Origin: Lacrimispora defluvii
GTDB taxonomy: Bacteria; Bacillota; Clostridia; Lachnospirales; Lachnospiraceae
Assembly: GCA_013036995.1 (NCBI GenBank)
Contig: JAAOXG010000018.1
Span: forward strand, 62,001 to 126,000
DNA: 64,000 nucleotides
Reading direction: 5' to 3'
In this document: one piece after another, positions 8,185 to 16,333 of the stretch
Layout of the letters: the number at the start of each line of letters is the position of its first letter
Numbering within the stretch: position 1 is the first letter of the stretch
Notes under the pieces: generated by a model
What the model saw: only the letters and a program-made list of their open reading frames with translations
Told to the model about the DNA's origin: nothing
The model's database searches: none
Position numbers and translations under genes: made by a program

Positions 8185-8220
8185 CCATACATCGTTTTTT
8201 CTTTTCTTATTGCTGCACAT
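8128..8220 (-). CDS. possible 30-residue leader peptide upstream of the CD3324-family gene
   Basis: A minus-strand ORF beginning MCSNKKRKNDVWLHAK and ending WREFRH, with a GGGAG site five bases before its ATG. It spans the nested inverted repeats at 8111-8184. The product is small and basic and matches nothing I recognise. Its position between promoter region and regulator gene fits a leader peptide whose translation could affect the alternative RNA structures, but it may equally be a chance ORF. Confidence 0.3.
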   Translation of the reverse strand: MCSNKKRKNDVWLHAKTAVSVTIAWREFRH

Positions 8221-8296
8221 AAATTCTCCCTAAATTATCATCAATTACTTTTTATTCATAAAATAGTGATTAATATACTAAATTTTTTTACATTTA

Positions 8297-8325
8297 TTTC
8301 CTATAGAGGAAACATATGATATAAT
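8297..8325 (+). promoter_or_regulatory. predicted promoter and palindrome upstream of the GntR gene
   Basis: A TATAAT box at 8320-8325 is preceded 17 bases upstream by a weak TTTCCT. The segment 8297-8312 has palindromic arms TTTCCT / AGGAAA around ATAG, a candidate operator for self-regulation by the GntR protein. Confidence 0.45.
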
Positions 8326-8338
8326 TGGTGTCAGTTAA

Positions 8339-9130
8339 ATGAATATGTTAAAAGAAAGGAGGAATTATGATAATCAATTGCTGCCCTATGATTTTCATAA
8401 TTACTTTACTATGGGGAAAGTTCCGGCTTATATGGTTGTTCATGATTTAATTAAATTAAAAATTAAAGATGGAACCTATCCTGTTTCAGAATTCCTTCCT
8501 ACAGAACCAGAGCTTGAAAAGATATACAAAGTGAGCCGTACTACTATCAGAACCGCCATGGAAATCCTGAAGGATGAAGGTCTTGTTGAAATCAGGCAGG
8601 GGAGGGGTACAATCGTACTGGACTCCAGAGCTATTCAATCTTTAAACAAAGTCACCTCAGTCACTGAATGTCTTCGCAACAGAGGATTTGATGTCCGAAC
8701 CAAAAGCATGTATATTGATATTATTTACGCCACAGAAAGGCTGGGAAAGGAGCTTAATCAGCCTATTGGTACACCCATAGCAAGAATTCAGAGGATTCAA
8801 CTGATTAATGAAAAACCAATAGCTATCATTAAAGATTACTTACCCTATGCTCTGGTTCCCAATATAGAGCAGTTTACAAACAAATTCAACGGTCTCTATG
8901 AATTTCTGGAGCAGCAATATCATCTGGAGATCGAATCTGCTGACGACAAAATCTTTGCAAAATCTGCCGACTTTGCAGAATCAGAGATGCTGGCGGTCTT
9001 GCCGGGAACTGCTCTATTGTGCATCCAGCGGATCTGCTACAAGGGAGCGCAACCAATCCTTTCTGATGATGTATGCATTCTGGGAGATCAATATGAGCTT
9101 TCTATTTCATCCAGGGGTCGAAATAAATGA
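8339..9130 (+). CDS. GntR family regulator, HutC/UTRA subfamily
   Basis: A 263-residue transcription factor. The winged helix covers about residues 30-95 (EFLPTEPELEKIYKVSRTTIR then EGLVEIRQGRGT), followed by a UTRA ligand-binding domain (about 110-255) with the usual IQRIQLINEKPIAI strand. Such proteins sense sugar phosphates or related small molecules. The start is unclear: the ORF's own ATG at 8339 has no ribosome binding site, while a strong AAAGGAGG at 8355-8362 lies inside it and points to an ATG at 8367 in a different frame. An in-frame TTG at 8378 or an ATG near residue 25 could be used instead. A palindrome lies in its promoter. Confidence 0.85.
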   Translation: MNMLKERRNYDNQLLPYDFHNYFTMGKVPAYMVVHDLIKLKIKDGTYPVSEFLPTEPELEKIYKVSRTTIRTAMEILKDEGLVEIRQGRGTIVLDSRAIQSLNKVTSVTECLRNRGFDVRTKSMYIDIIYATERLGKELNQPIGTPIARIQRIQLINEKPIAIIKDYLPYALVPNIEQFTNKFNGLYEFLEQQYHLEIESADDKIFAKSADFAESEMLAVLPGTALLCIQRICYKGAQPILSDDVCILGDQYELSISSRGRNK

Positions 9131-9140
9131 ATTTATTTAG

Positions 9141-9181
9141 GTCCTTTCTGCAACAATCGATTTTTCATCTGCAGAAGGGAC
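9141..9181. terminator. hairpin between convergent gntR and tet(M)-like genes
   Basis: Twelve-base arms (9141-9152 and 9170-9181, one G-U pair) close a loop between two convergent stop codons. T-runs are weak on both sides, so it is a modest bidirectional terminator candidate. Confidence 0.5.
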
Positions 9182-9189
9182 TTATGCAA

Positions 9190-11838
9190 TTACGACTCTT
9201 CACTGCCCGCTTCTTTTAACTGTTCTTTTGTTTCATCTGACAGGGAATCAAGCAGATAATTACGCTGACCTGGTCTGGATTCCTGAAAATCTTCTGCCAC
9301 TCTCTTATTTGCCGCTTCCATCTCAAGCTTTAATTCTCTGGCCGATAACAGGGCACAGCCGGCTCCCCTTACGATCATCTGCTGCAGACCATCGGAGGTA
9401 GCTACCGTGATCCGGTATTTCCCATTGTTATCATGAGCAAATCTTTCAATATAATGATCGGCTGTCTGCGCCTCTTTCGTATATACCAGATGGATATTGT
9501 GATAGGCAATCATTTCTTCCCTGTGTTCTTTTACCCGGTATGCATCAAATACGGCTATAATTCGGCATTTGCGGATCGCCTGATAATTACACAGCTGATC
9601 CAGAAGCTTCATTCTTGCACCATCCATATTATCTTTGGCCAGTTGGGCAAGTTCCGGCCAGGCAAATACAATGTTATAACCATCTACAAGAAGGTATTCT
9701 TCCCGATGCTCTGCCTGTCTTGGTTCATGATAGACCGGCTCCCGGCGTGCCTCATACACAGGCCGTTTTCTCTTCCATTCTGTCCGCTTCCCTCTGTTTG
9801 CATAGAAGGTGCTTTCAATAATCCGGTCGATTTCTTCCAGACTCATAAGTGGTGCTTCCCGGCTGGCTGTATGGCTGTCTCTTGTCCCCTCATTCTCAGC
9901 TGACTGGGTCATTTTTAAAAATGGTTCCAGATGCATGTGGTTTTTCACCTGATCCCAGGGAACTACAAATCCGGCGCCATGGGAGCAGAATACGGACCCA
10001 GAAGGATTGTCCGGATCAGTTTCTGAATCATAACCCGACTCCTTTATTACAGCTTCCGGATTATGGCATGGTTCATAGCCTTTTAATGTACAGAACAGCC
10101 TTCCCATGCCTCTGGAATATGCAGATACCTCTTTCTGGTAATTTCTCATGGTAAATACCGGAGCACTGCCGGTAAGAACGGCAGTTGCACCGTCTGTATG
10201 GGTGATCTCACAGGTTCCGCACATCTTTTCGATGTCTGTCATCGCTCTTCCAACCAGATTCTCCGGCAGTTCCAGGGTAAAACCATAATAGGGCTCCAGC
10301 AGTACCGATTGTGCTTCTTTTAAGCCCTGGCGCACCGCCCGGTATGTGGCTTCCCTGAAATCTCCGCCTTCTGTATGTTTTTGATGGGCTTTCCCTGACA
10401 CAAGGGTAATTCTCATATCCGTAATTGCAGATCCGGTCAGGACACCTTTATGATTTTTTTCCTCCAGATGAGTCAGTACAAGTTTCTGGTAGTTTCTGGC
10501 CAGCAGATCCTCACTGCAGGCTAAACAAAATTCCATACCACTGCCTTGTTCCCCAGGCTCCATCAAAAGATGAACCTCTGCATAATGTCTCAGGGGCTCA
10601 AAATGGCCCACACCTTCCACAGGGTTTTCTATGGTCTCTTTGTACACAATCCTTCCCGTATCAAAGGATACATCCACTCCAAACCGTTCTGAGATCAGGG
10701 TCTTTAATATCTCTATCTGTATTTCCCCCATGATCTGTGCCTGAATCTCCTGTACGTGTTCATCCCAAACAATATGAAGCTCCGGCTCCTCTTCTTCTAA
10801 TTGGCGGAGCTTGGGAAGCATCTGTCTCGGGTCACAGCCCTCCGGTAAGGCAATCTGATAAGACAGAACCGGCTCCAGCACCGGTGATTCATATGCTGTT
10901 TCAAAACCAAGCCCTTCGCCTGGTCTGGTCTGAGTAAGGCCGGTTACTGCACAGATGCAGCCTGGAGTGACCTCATTCACTGCCTCATATTTTTCTCCGG
11001 AATAGATACGGATCTGGTTGATTTTTTCCTCCCATACTCCATTGGTCAGGGTATTCTTTACACTGAGGGATCCACCGGTAAGCTTTAAGTGAGTCAGCCG
11101 GTTTCCCTGATCATCTCTTGTTATTTTAAACAATTTCGCTCCGAATTCATGGGGATACTCTGGTATCAGGGCGTAATCGCCGATTCCTTTCAGTAGTTCT
11201 TCTATGCCCTGTAATTTCAGTGCAGAACCAAAAAAGCAGGGGAATACAGTCCGGCTTCTAATTCCCTGCCGGATCTGGTCCCCGCTTACAATGCCGGTTT
11301 CTAAATATTCATCCATCATGCTTTCACTGCACATGGCCAGCTGATCATAAAAGCTTTCTGTATCAGTCAGGGAAAAGTCAATACAGTTGTCATGAAGCTG
11401 CTTTTTGACCTCGCTCATCAATCTGTCCTGATCAGCAGCAGGCTGATCCATCTTATTAATAAAAAGATAAACTGGAATCTGGTACATGGATAAAAGACGC
11501 CATAACGTTCTGGTGTGTCCCTGTACTCCGTCTGCGCCGCTGATTACCAGTATGGCATAGTCCAGCACGCGAAGGGTCCGCTCCATCTCCGCGCTGAAGT
11601 CCACATGCCCCGGAGTATCTAAAAGGGTGATTTTAAGATCTCCCATTTCAAAAACTGCCTGTTTGGAAAATATGGTGATCCCTCTGGCTTTTTCCAGCTG
11701 GTAGGTATCTAAAAATGTATTTTTATTGTCAACTCTTCCTGGCTTTCCGATCTTACCGCTCGCATAAAGAATTCCTTCTGACAGCGTGGTCTTACCTGCA
11801 TCGACATGAGCCAGTATTCCTATGGTTAATTGTTTCAT
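9190..11838 (-). CDS. Tet(M)-like ribosomal-protection GTPase fused to a YacP/Rae1-like NYN domain
   Basis: An 882-residue protein. Residues 1 to about 650 form an EF-G/Tet(M)-type translational GTPase with G1 AHVDAGKTT (10-18), G2 RGIT (about 53-56), G3 DTPGHVD (about 75-81) and G4 NKMD (about 129-132), followed by the usual later domains. After a charged linker, residues about 704-840 form a complete NYN nuclease-like domain: LLVDGYNIVFAWPEL, VFDAYRVK, YTKEAQTADHYIE, VATSDG and SARELKLE, closely following the Bacillus YacP/Rae1 pattern with its acidic residues kept. Rae1 cleaves mRNA in the ribosomal A site, so the fusion suggests a factor that reaches the A site and acts on mRNA. Annotation pipelines would probably label it a tetracycline-resistance protein, which is not proven. 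Confidence 0.9.
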   Translation of the reverse strand: MKQLTIGILAHVDAGKTTLSEGILYASGKIGKPGRVDNKNTFLDTYQLEKARGITIFSKQAVFEMGDLKITLLDTPGHVDFSAEMERTLRVLDYAILVISGADGVQGHTRTLWRLLSMYQIPVYLFINKMDQPAADQDRLMSEVKKQLHDNCIDFSLTDTESFYDQLAMCSESMMDEYLETGIVSGDQIRQGIRSRTVFPCFFGSALKLQGIEELLKGIGDYALIPEYPHEFGAKLFKITRDDQGNRLTHLKLTGGSLSVKNTLTNGVWEEKINQIRIYSGEKYEAVNEVTPGCICAVTGLTQTRPGEGLGFETAYESPVLEPVLSYQIALPEGCDPRQMLPKLRQLEEEEPELHIVWDEHVQEIQAQIMGEIQIEILKTLISERFGVDVSFDTGRIVYKETIENPVEGVGHFEPLRHYAEVHLLMEPGEQGSGMEFCLACSEDLLARNYQKLVLTHLEEKNHKGVLTGSAITDMRITLVSGKAHQKHTEGGDFREATYRAVRQGLKEAQSVLLEPYYGFTLELPENLVGRAMTDIEKMCGTCEITHTDGATAVLTGSAPVFTMRNYQKEVSAYSRGMGRLFCTLKGYEPCHNPEAVIKESGYDSETDPDNPSGSVFCSHGAGFVVPWDQVKNHMHLEPFLKMTQSAENEGTRDSHTASREAPLMSLEEIDRIIESTFYANRGKRTEWKRKRPVYEARREPVYHEPRQAEHREEYLLVDGYNIVFAWPELAQLAKDNMDGARMKLLDQLCNYQAIRKCRIIAVFDAYRVKEHREEMIAYHNIHLVYTKEAQTADHYIERFAHDNNGKYRITVATSDGLQQMIVRGAGCALLSARELKLEMEAANKRVAEDFQESRPGQRNYLLDSLSDETKEQLKEAGSEES

Positions 11839-11973
11839 AATATTTTACGAATCCTTTGTGCCATTCATTTCTTGTCTGATTTGTCTTTATTATCATACCA
11901 GTTTCCCGTAATTTTGTATACGGGAAGATCATAATTCAACCGGACTATGACACAAAATTTTTGTCAGCAAGGT

Positions 11974-12402
11974 TTAATTATTTTTGCTCCAGACCATCTC
12001 ATACTCCACTTCCCCGTTTTCCCTGTCCTCCTGCTTTTCAGTGACAAGAAAACCTTCTCTTAAATAAAAATTCACTGCACGTTGATTTTTTTCATACACC
12101 TTTAACGATAATTTATTGTGATTTCCTTTTACATGATGAAGAAGCTGTCTTCCGACTCCCCTGGACTGGTTGTCCTTCGAAATAAAAATGCCAGCAATGT
12201 AATTGTTCATCAGACCAATAAATCCCTTTATGCTTCCATTGTCTTCATACACATAAACAGAAGCTTTTGGGAGTATCTCCTTTACTTCATCAAAGTGATC
12301 CTGCCAATAGCCTTTTTTAATAAAATCATGGGCCTGTATGTTTGTCTCAAGCCATAATTCCATAATCCGGTTTAAATCTTCCGCCTGAAAATCTCTTACC
12401 AT
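11974..12402 (-). CDS. GNAT family N-acetyltransferase
   Basis: A 142-residue acetyltransferase. The acetyl-CoA loop appears as NQSRGVGRQLLHHVK and the C-terminal family segment as VYEKNQRAVNFYLREGF. The N-terminus (MVRDFQAEDLNRIMELWLETN) resembles YjaB/YiaC-type GNATs. An AAAGGAG site precedes the ATG. The gene stands alone, downstream of the DUF4397 transcript's terminator. The substrate is unknown. Confidence 0.85.
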   Translation of the reverse strand: MVRDFQAEDLNRIMELWLETNIQAHDFIKKGYWQDHFDEVKEILPKASVYVYEDNGSIKGFIGLMNNYIAGIFISKDNQSRGVGRQLLHHVKGNHNKLSLKVYEKNQRAVNFYLREGFLVTEKQEDRENGEVEYEMVWSKNN

Positions 12403-12432
12403 TTACCTGACTCCTTTGTTCTTCGATTTATT

Positions 12433-12482
12433 AAAAAAAACAGATAACTCTGATGTGTGACTCACAAAGAGCTATCTGTTTT
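12433..12482 (-). terminator. strong terminator after the DUF4397 gene
   Basis: Arms 12437-12451 and 12468-12482 (10 plus 4 pairs around one mismatch) form a hairpin. On the minus strand it is followed by a run of eight T. It ends the DUF4397 transcript. Confidence 0.85.
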
Positions 12483-12506
12483 CCCTTACTTATTCAAAGT
12501 TATACC

Positions 12507-13130
12507 TTAAATTTCATCCATTGTCAAGAGAACCTCCAGCTGAGGATCTCCCTGAAGCAGCCCGACAGCGTAAACTGTATTAAGACTGTCTTCCGTTAAT
12601 GGTACATTGGGAATTTCCAACACTATGTCTGATGACCCTGCCGGTCTGACCTGAAAAGTAAGATCCATGGGGTCTGCGGCGATGTAGGGGGTGATCTGTC
12701 TAAATGCGACATTGGGAAAGATCACAGTTCCGTCCTGAAGTGTGATATCTACTGCTGGCGCATCTGGAGATAGATGTACAAAACGTACCATGGCTTTTCC
12801 CGGAATGATATCACTGCCACCATCTGTAATAGAAAGCAGACTGATATTATCAGGAGTTCCCACTGCTGCCACAGTGAGCATGACGTCCGGCTCTACAGGA
12901 AGCATATTCGCGACAATGGGATTATCCTGAGTTCCCGCCACATAAAGAGTGACTTTATAGGTTCCTTCCTGTACGGGTAAGTAATCTGTAAAATCTCCAT
13001 AAGCAAGATTATCAATTATCATCTCATCATCCACGTATATGTCAACATTGGGTGCATTGGGAACTATATGCATGACACGCACATAGCCTACTTGTACTTC
13101 ATCTGACGGTCTGGTTGTGTACTGATCCAT
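12507..13130 (-). CDS. DUF4397 protein with two tandem repeats
   Basis: A 207-residue protein made of two copies of the DUF4397 beta-sandwich module: VRVMHIVPNAPNVDIYVDD at about residue 17 and VRFVHLSPDAPAVDITLQD at about residue 116. Each is followed by the typical tail (Y-x-V-x-L/F-x-V-x-x-A-G). DUF4397 proteins are usually extracytoplasmic, but no signal peptide or sortase motif is visible here, which is unusual. A GAGAGG site precedes the ATG. The gene is monocistronic, between a terminator and the cyclase operon. Function unknown. Confidence 0.82.
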   Translation of the reverse strand: MDQYTTRPSDEVQVGYVRVMHIVPNAPNVDIYVDDEMIIDNLAYGDFTDYLPVQEGTYKVTLYVAGTQDNPIVANMLPVEPDVMLTVAAVGTPDNISLLSITDGGSDIIPGKAMVRFVHLSPDAPAVDITLQDGTVIFPNVAFRQITPYIAADPMDLTFQVRPAGSSDIVLEIPNVPLTEDSLNTVYAVGLLQGDPQLEVLLTMDEI

Positions 13131-13201
13131 ATGATACCTCTCGATTTATATATACGGTATAATATATGCTCGCTGGAGAGGAAGTGATCGGATTTTCCTT
13201 T

Positions 13202-14140
13202 TTATTCCATTCGGTAAAAATATGTTTCTGTTCCCTTCTGCTGCTTTGCCGCATACATGGCGGCATCCGCTTTTACAAGCAGCTGGTCTATGGTTTCTGC
13301 ATCGATTGGATAAAAGCTGATTCCTCCGCTTATGGACAGTGAGATGGTTATGTTTTGGATCTTCACCGGTTTTTTGGTAAGTTTAACGATTCTGGAAGCA
13401 ACAACTTTATAATTATCAACATCTTTCATGTCAGGCAGAAGAATAACAAATTCATCTCCCCCATACCGGCATACCATATCACTTTCTCGTGCCGACTTCT
13501 CAAGCAGCTGGGAAATATGAATCAGTACCTTATCCCCAAACTCATGACCATAGGTATCATTAATGGATTTGAATTTATTGACATCACAAAAAATCAGCCC
13601 CAAAAGAGTCTTATTTCTTTTGGCCTGCAAAAGTAAGCTGGCTGAGACTTCATAGAATAAACTGCGGTTTGCAGCTCCCGTTAATTTATCATGATATGCC
13701 AGCTTTTGTATTATCTTTTCCTTCTCCTTCAGTTCCCTGTTGGTATCCCATAATTTATTTACATAGGATTTTAGCTGTTTAATCTGATTAAACTGGCTGG
13801 TAACATTCATAAATTCCAACTGTATAAAATATTTATCTTCATTTTCAATTCTACTCATTTTCAGATTAAAATGATCGGAATTATTTAACATCTGCTTATG
13901 GATTGCACCGGAAAAGAAACGGATCGTTCCCTGTTCAATTACATCATAAAAAGCATCCAGATAATATCTCATACTTAAATTAGGCAGGATATCAACAATT
14001 GGCTGATTGAGAATATCATACCGTTTTAGATTTGTAATATCTTCCATGTAATAATTCCAGTAAATAATCTTCAGTTCCTCATTTAACAGAACAATCCCCT
14101 CATTAAGGTTGTCCAGTACCTGATATAATAATTTAATCAT
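13202..14140 (-). CDS. PAS-GGDEF diguanylate cyclase
   Basis: A 312-residue cytoplasmic protein: an N-terminal PAS-like sensor (about 1-120), a short coiled linker, and a GGDEF domain (about 145-310) with an intact RYGGDEF active site. An RESD motif five residues before GGDEF is a canonical inhibitory RxxD site, so product feedback is likely. It makes cyclic di-GMP from two GTP. Its start overlaps the end of the CheC/X-like gene by eight bases, placing it third in a CheY-CheC/X-cyclase operon. Confidence 0.92.
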   Translation of the reverse strand: MIKLLYQVLDNLNEGIVLLNEELKIIYWNYYMEDITNLKRYDILNQPIVDILPNLSMRYYLDAFYDVIEQGTIRFFSGAIHKQMLNNSDHFNLKMSRIENEDKYFIQLEFMNVTSQFNQIKQLKSYVNKLWDTNRELKEKEKIIQKLAYHDKLTGAANRSLFYEVSASLLLQAKRNKTLLGLIFCDVNKFKSINDTYGHEFGDKVLIHISQLLEKSARESDMVCRYGGDEFVILLPDMKDVDNYKVVASRIVKLTKKPVKIQNITISLSISGGISFYPIDAETIDQLLVKADAAMYAAKQQKGTETYFYRME

Positions 14141-14765
14141 ATAGTGATTCCTCTAGCTTGTGAATCCTCGTTAATAAATCATTGATAGAATCAAGGGATA
14201 AATCAACGATAATAGCCCCTTCAATCTCTGTATCCCCAATAACAAAGGTTATGTATAGTATCAATACATATATATTATCCATATTCCGATAGTCATACTT
14301 AAAATCCATGGCATTAAAAAGCCTGACCTCCGGCAGCGTATATTTAAAGCTGATATTTAAAAGATTTCCCGTTTCTCCTATAATACAGTTTAATATTATA
14401 TTGCCAATTTCTTTAATAATATCAAAATCAACATCATTAAAATCCATATCGTCACTGTCACTTTGCTCTTCCTGCAGACAGAGACTGATAAATGTTTTCA
14501 TCTTTTCCGCTGAAAAAATAAGGCTTGCTTTTCCTGTATAATTTTCTTTAAATGAAAGAGTGGATACCATAAGTGTACCGTTTTTCTTCATGGGAATATA
14601 CTCGTCAATTGCATAGGATTCGGAAGAAGCTTTCAAAATTTTAACATTAGGTACGTTTAGATGTATTTTTTGTCCGACTATATCAGATAAGATACCAGCT
14701 GCACGACCGACACTGATGTTAAACAGCTCCTTTAGTATATCCTGTGTCATATCACTGCTTCCCAT
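14133..14765 (-). CDS. CheC/CheX-like chemotaxis phosphatase protein
   Basis: A 210-residue protein beginning MGSSDMTQDILKELFNISVGRAAGIL, which matches the CheC/CheX/FliY helix with its conserved N-x-x-x-G-x-A pattern. A second copy of the pattern occurs as IKEIGNIILNCIIGETGNLL near residue 115, as expected for two CheC active sites. These proteins dephosphorylate CheY. The start overlaps the 3' end of the CheY-like gene by 14 bases and has an AAGGAG site inside that gene, so it very likely acts on that receiver. Confidence 0.8.
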   Translation of the reverse strand: MGSSDMTQDILKELFNISVGRAAGILSDIVGQKIHLNVPNVKILKASSESYAIDEYIPMKKNGTLMVSTLSFKENYTGKASLIFSAEKMKTFISLCLQEEQSDSDDMDFNDVDFDIIKEIGNIILNCIIGETGNLLNISFKYTLPEVRLFNAMDFKYDYRNMDNIYVLILYITFVIGDTEIEGAIIVDLSLDSINDLLTRIHKLEESLYD

Positions 14766-15132
14766 TGTCCTTCTCCTTCATTATATTGCAGATAATCTGG
14801 GCTTTTTCATCGGTAAATGGTTTATTAATAAATGACATGATATGAAAATTTTCAATTTCTTCCCTGACATGATTTTGAACATCAGCGGTAACTACAATGA
14901 TATTAGCAGTGGAATCAGACTCTTTAATCAGTTTGATCAGGCTCTGACCATCCAGTCCAGGCATCAGAAGATCCACAAAAACATAATCTGGTTTCAGCTC
15001 CTGATACTTCTTAAGTCCATCCCAGCCGTCAGCAGAAAAATAGATCTCTGACTGTTCTACATGCTTTCTTAAAATATTGGCAGTGATTTTCTGTGAAAAA
15101 ACAGAATCATCCACAATTAGTATTTTAATCAT
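14752..15132 (-). CDS. CheY-like single-domain response regulator
   Basis: A 126-residue stand-alone receiver. The acidic pocket VDD is at residues 7-9, the phospho-acceptor Asp is in YVFVDLLMPG near residue 54, the switch Thr is in IIVVTADV, and the Lys is in FINKPF. It has no output domain. It is first in the operon with a CheC/X-like phosphatase and a diguanylate cyclase, suggesting a small phospho-relay controlling cyclic di-GMP or motility. Confidence 0.9.
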   Translation of the reverse strand: MIKILIVDDSVFSQKITANILRKHVEQSEIYFSADGWDGLKKYQELKPDYVFVDLLMPGLDGQSLIKLIKESDSTANIIVVTADVQNHVREEIENFHIMSFINKPFTDEKAQIICNIMKEKDNGKQ

Positions 15133-15313
15133 ATAATCCCTTCTTTCCAGACAAACTGGTTTTGACAGCGTGTCCCATTGGTACTTTGTACAGGTTGTAG
15201 TATTTTGTACTCAATACTATTTTTTTCTACTTCCATTTTAATAAATGAATGCAACAATTACAAGGAATTCTTTTAAAAATTAAAAAGGTGTAATCGTTAA
15301 TGATTCTAAACCG

Positions 15314-15342
15314 GCAAAAACCCCTGACACAATGCCAGGGGC
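15314..15342 (-). terminator. terminator after uppP
   Basis: CCCCTG...CAGGGG arms (15321-15341) followed on the minus strand by TTTTT, immediately after the uppP stop. Confidence 0.85.
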
Positions 15343-15351
15343 TGAAGAATT

Positions 15352-16185
15352 TTAACTTATGAAGAAATAGAGCAGAACAATCATACCCAGTATTATGCGA
15401 TACCACCCAAATACTTTAAAATCATGTTTCTTTATATAACTCATCAGAAATTTTATAACCAGTATGGACACAGCAAACGCAACAGCCATTCCTGTTACCA
15501 GAATAAATAGTTCTTCCCCGGAAAAAGTCAATCCGAATTTGAGCATCTTGATAGCACTTAAACCAAACATCACAGGAACTGCCATAAAAAACGTAAATTC
15601 AGCTGCGGCCGTCCGGGATACTCCGATGAGCAAAGCACCAATTATGGTTGCACCGGAACGTGAGGTGCCAGGAACAATGGAAAGCACCTGAAATAAACCT
15701 ATAATAAATGCTGTCTGGTAATTGATATCTGCAATTTTAGTTATAGCTGGTGTTCGTCTTTTATTCCAGTTTTCGATCAGAATAAAAGCAACTCCATAAA
15801 ATATCAAAGCTGCTGCAATCACCTGTGGCGTCTGGAACCGGGCGTCAATATAATCATCAAAAAGAATGGTTACAATTGCTCCCGGTACACAGGCAATTAC
15901 TACCTTAATCCAGATAAGAAATGTTTCCTTTATAAGAAAAGGGCTTTTTTTATCACTCCACTGAAATGGAAACATTTTATTCCAAAACAGGATCACTACG
16001 GCAAGGATTGCCCCCAGCTGAATCACAACAAAAAACATTTCCTTAAACCCTTCACTCCCACTGATCTGCAAAAACTGATCCACAAGGAGCATATGTCCGG
16101 TACTGCTGATCGGAAGCCATTCCGTAATTCCTTCTACAATTCCTAAAAATACAACCTTAAAAAACTCTGTTACTATGGAACCCAT
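15352..16185 (-). CDS. uppP: undecaprenyl-diphosphatase
   Basis: An integral membrane enzyme that converts undecaprenyl diphosphate to the monophosphate, recycling the cell-wall lipid carrier; it also gives bacitracin tolerance. The two signature motifs are present: GIVEGITEWLPISSTGH near the N-terminus and PGTSRSGAT in the middle, with about eight membrane helices and the usual length of about 277 residues. I prefer the ATG at 16185, nine bases after GGAGG; the ATG at 16194 sits one base from that site. The gene is monocistronic with its own terminator. Confidence 0.95.
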   Translation of the reverse strand: MGSIVTEFFKVVFLGIVEGITEWLPISSTGHMLLVDQFLQISGSEGFKEMFFVVIQLGAILAVVILFWNKMFPFQWSDKKSPFLIKETFLIWIKVVIACVPGAIVTILFDDYIDARFQTPQVIAAALIFYGVAFILIENWNKRRTPAITKIADINYQTAFIIGLFQVLSIVPGTSRSGATIIGALLIGVSRTAAAEFTFFMAVPVMFGLSAIKMLKFGLTFSGEELFILVTGMAVAFAVSILVIKFLMSYIKKHDFKVFGWYRIILGMIVLLYFFIS

Positions 16186-16274
16186 TGGTTTCATTCCTCC
16201 TGCTTTTACTTTTTTATTTCTATCTCCAATCTTCCTCTTTTATGCGAAAAAAAGCAAGACACCTGACGTAACTT

Positions 16275-16312
16275 AAAAGAAAAAGCCCGTGACACGAATG
16301 GTGTCACAGGCC
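16275..16312 (-). terminator. terminator after the XRE membrane regulator
   Basis: Arms 16285-16295 and 16301-16311 (GTGACAC / GTGTCAC plus three outer pairs) followed on the minus strand by TTTTTCTTTT. Confidence 0.8.
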
Positions 16313-16333
16313 TAAAACCTCATATAAACCACT

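Noticed and set aside
9433-9903. 156-residue plus-strand ORF opposite the Tet(M)-like gene
   Set aside because: It lies fully antisense to well-supported coding sequence, has no ribosome binding site and no recognisable domain.
9190-11838. Simple tetracycline-resistance gene
   Set aside because: The fusion to a full nuclease-like domain and the lack of any mobile-element context argue against a plain acquired resistance gene.
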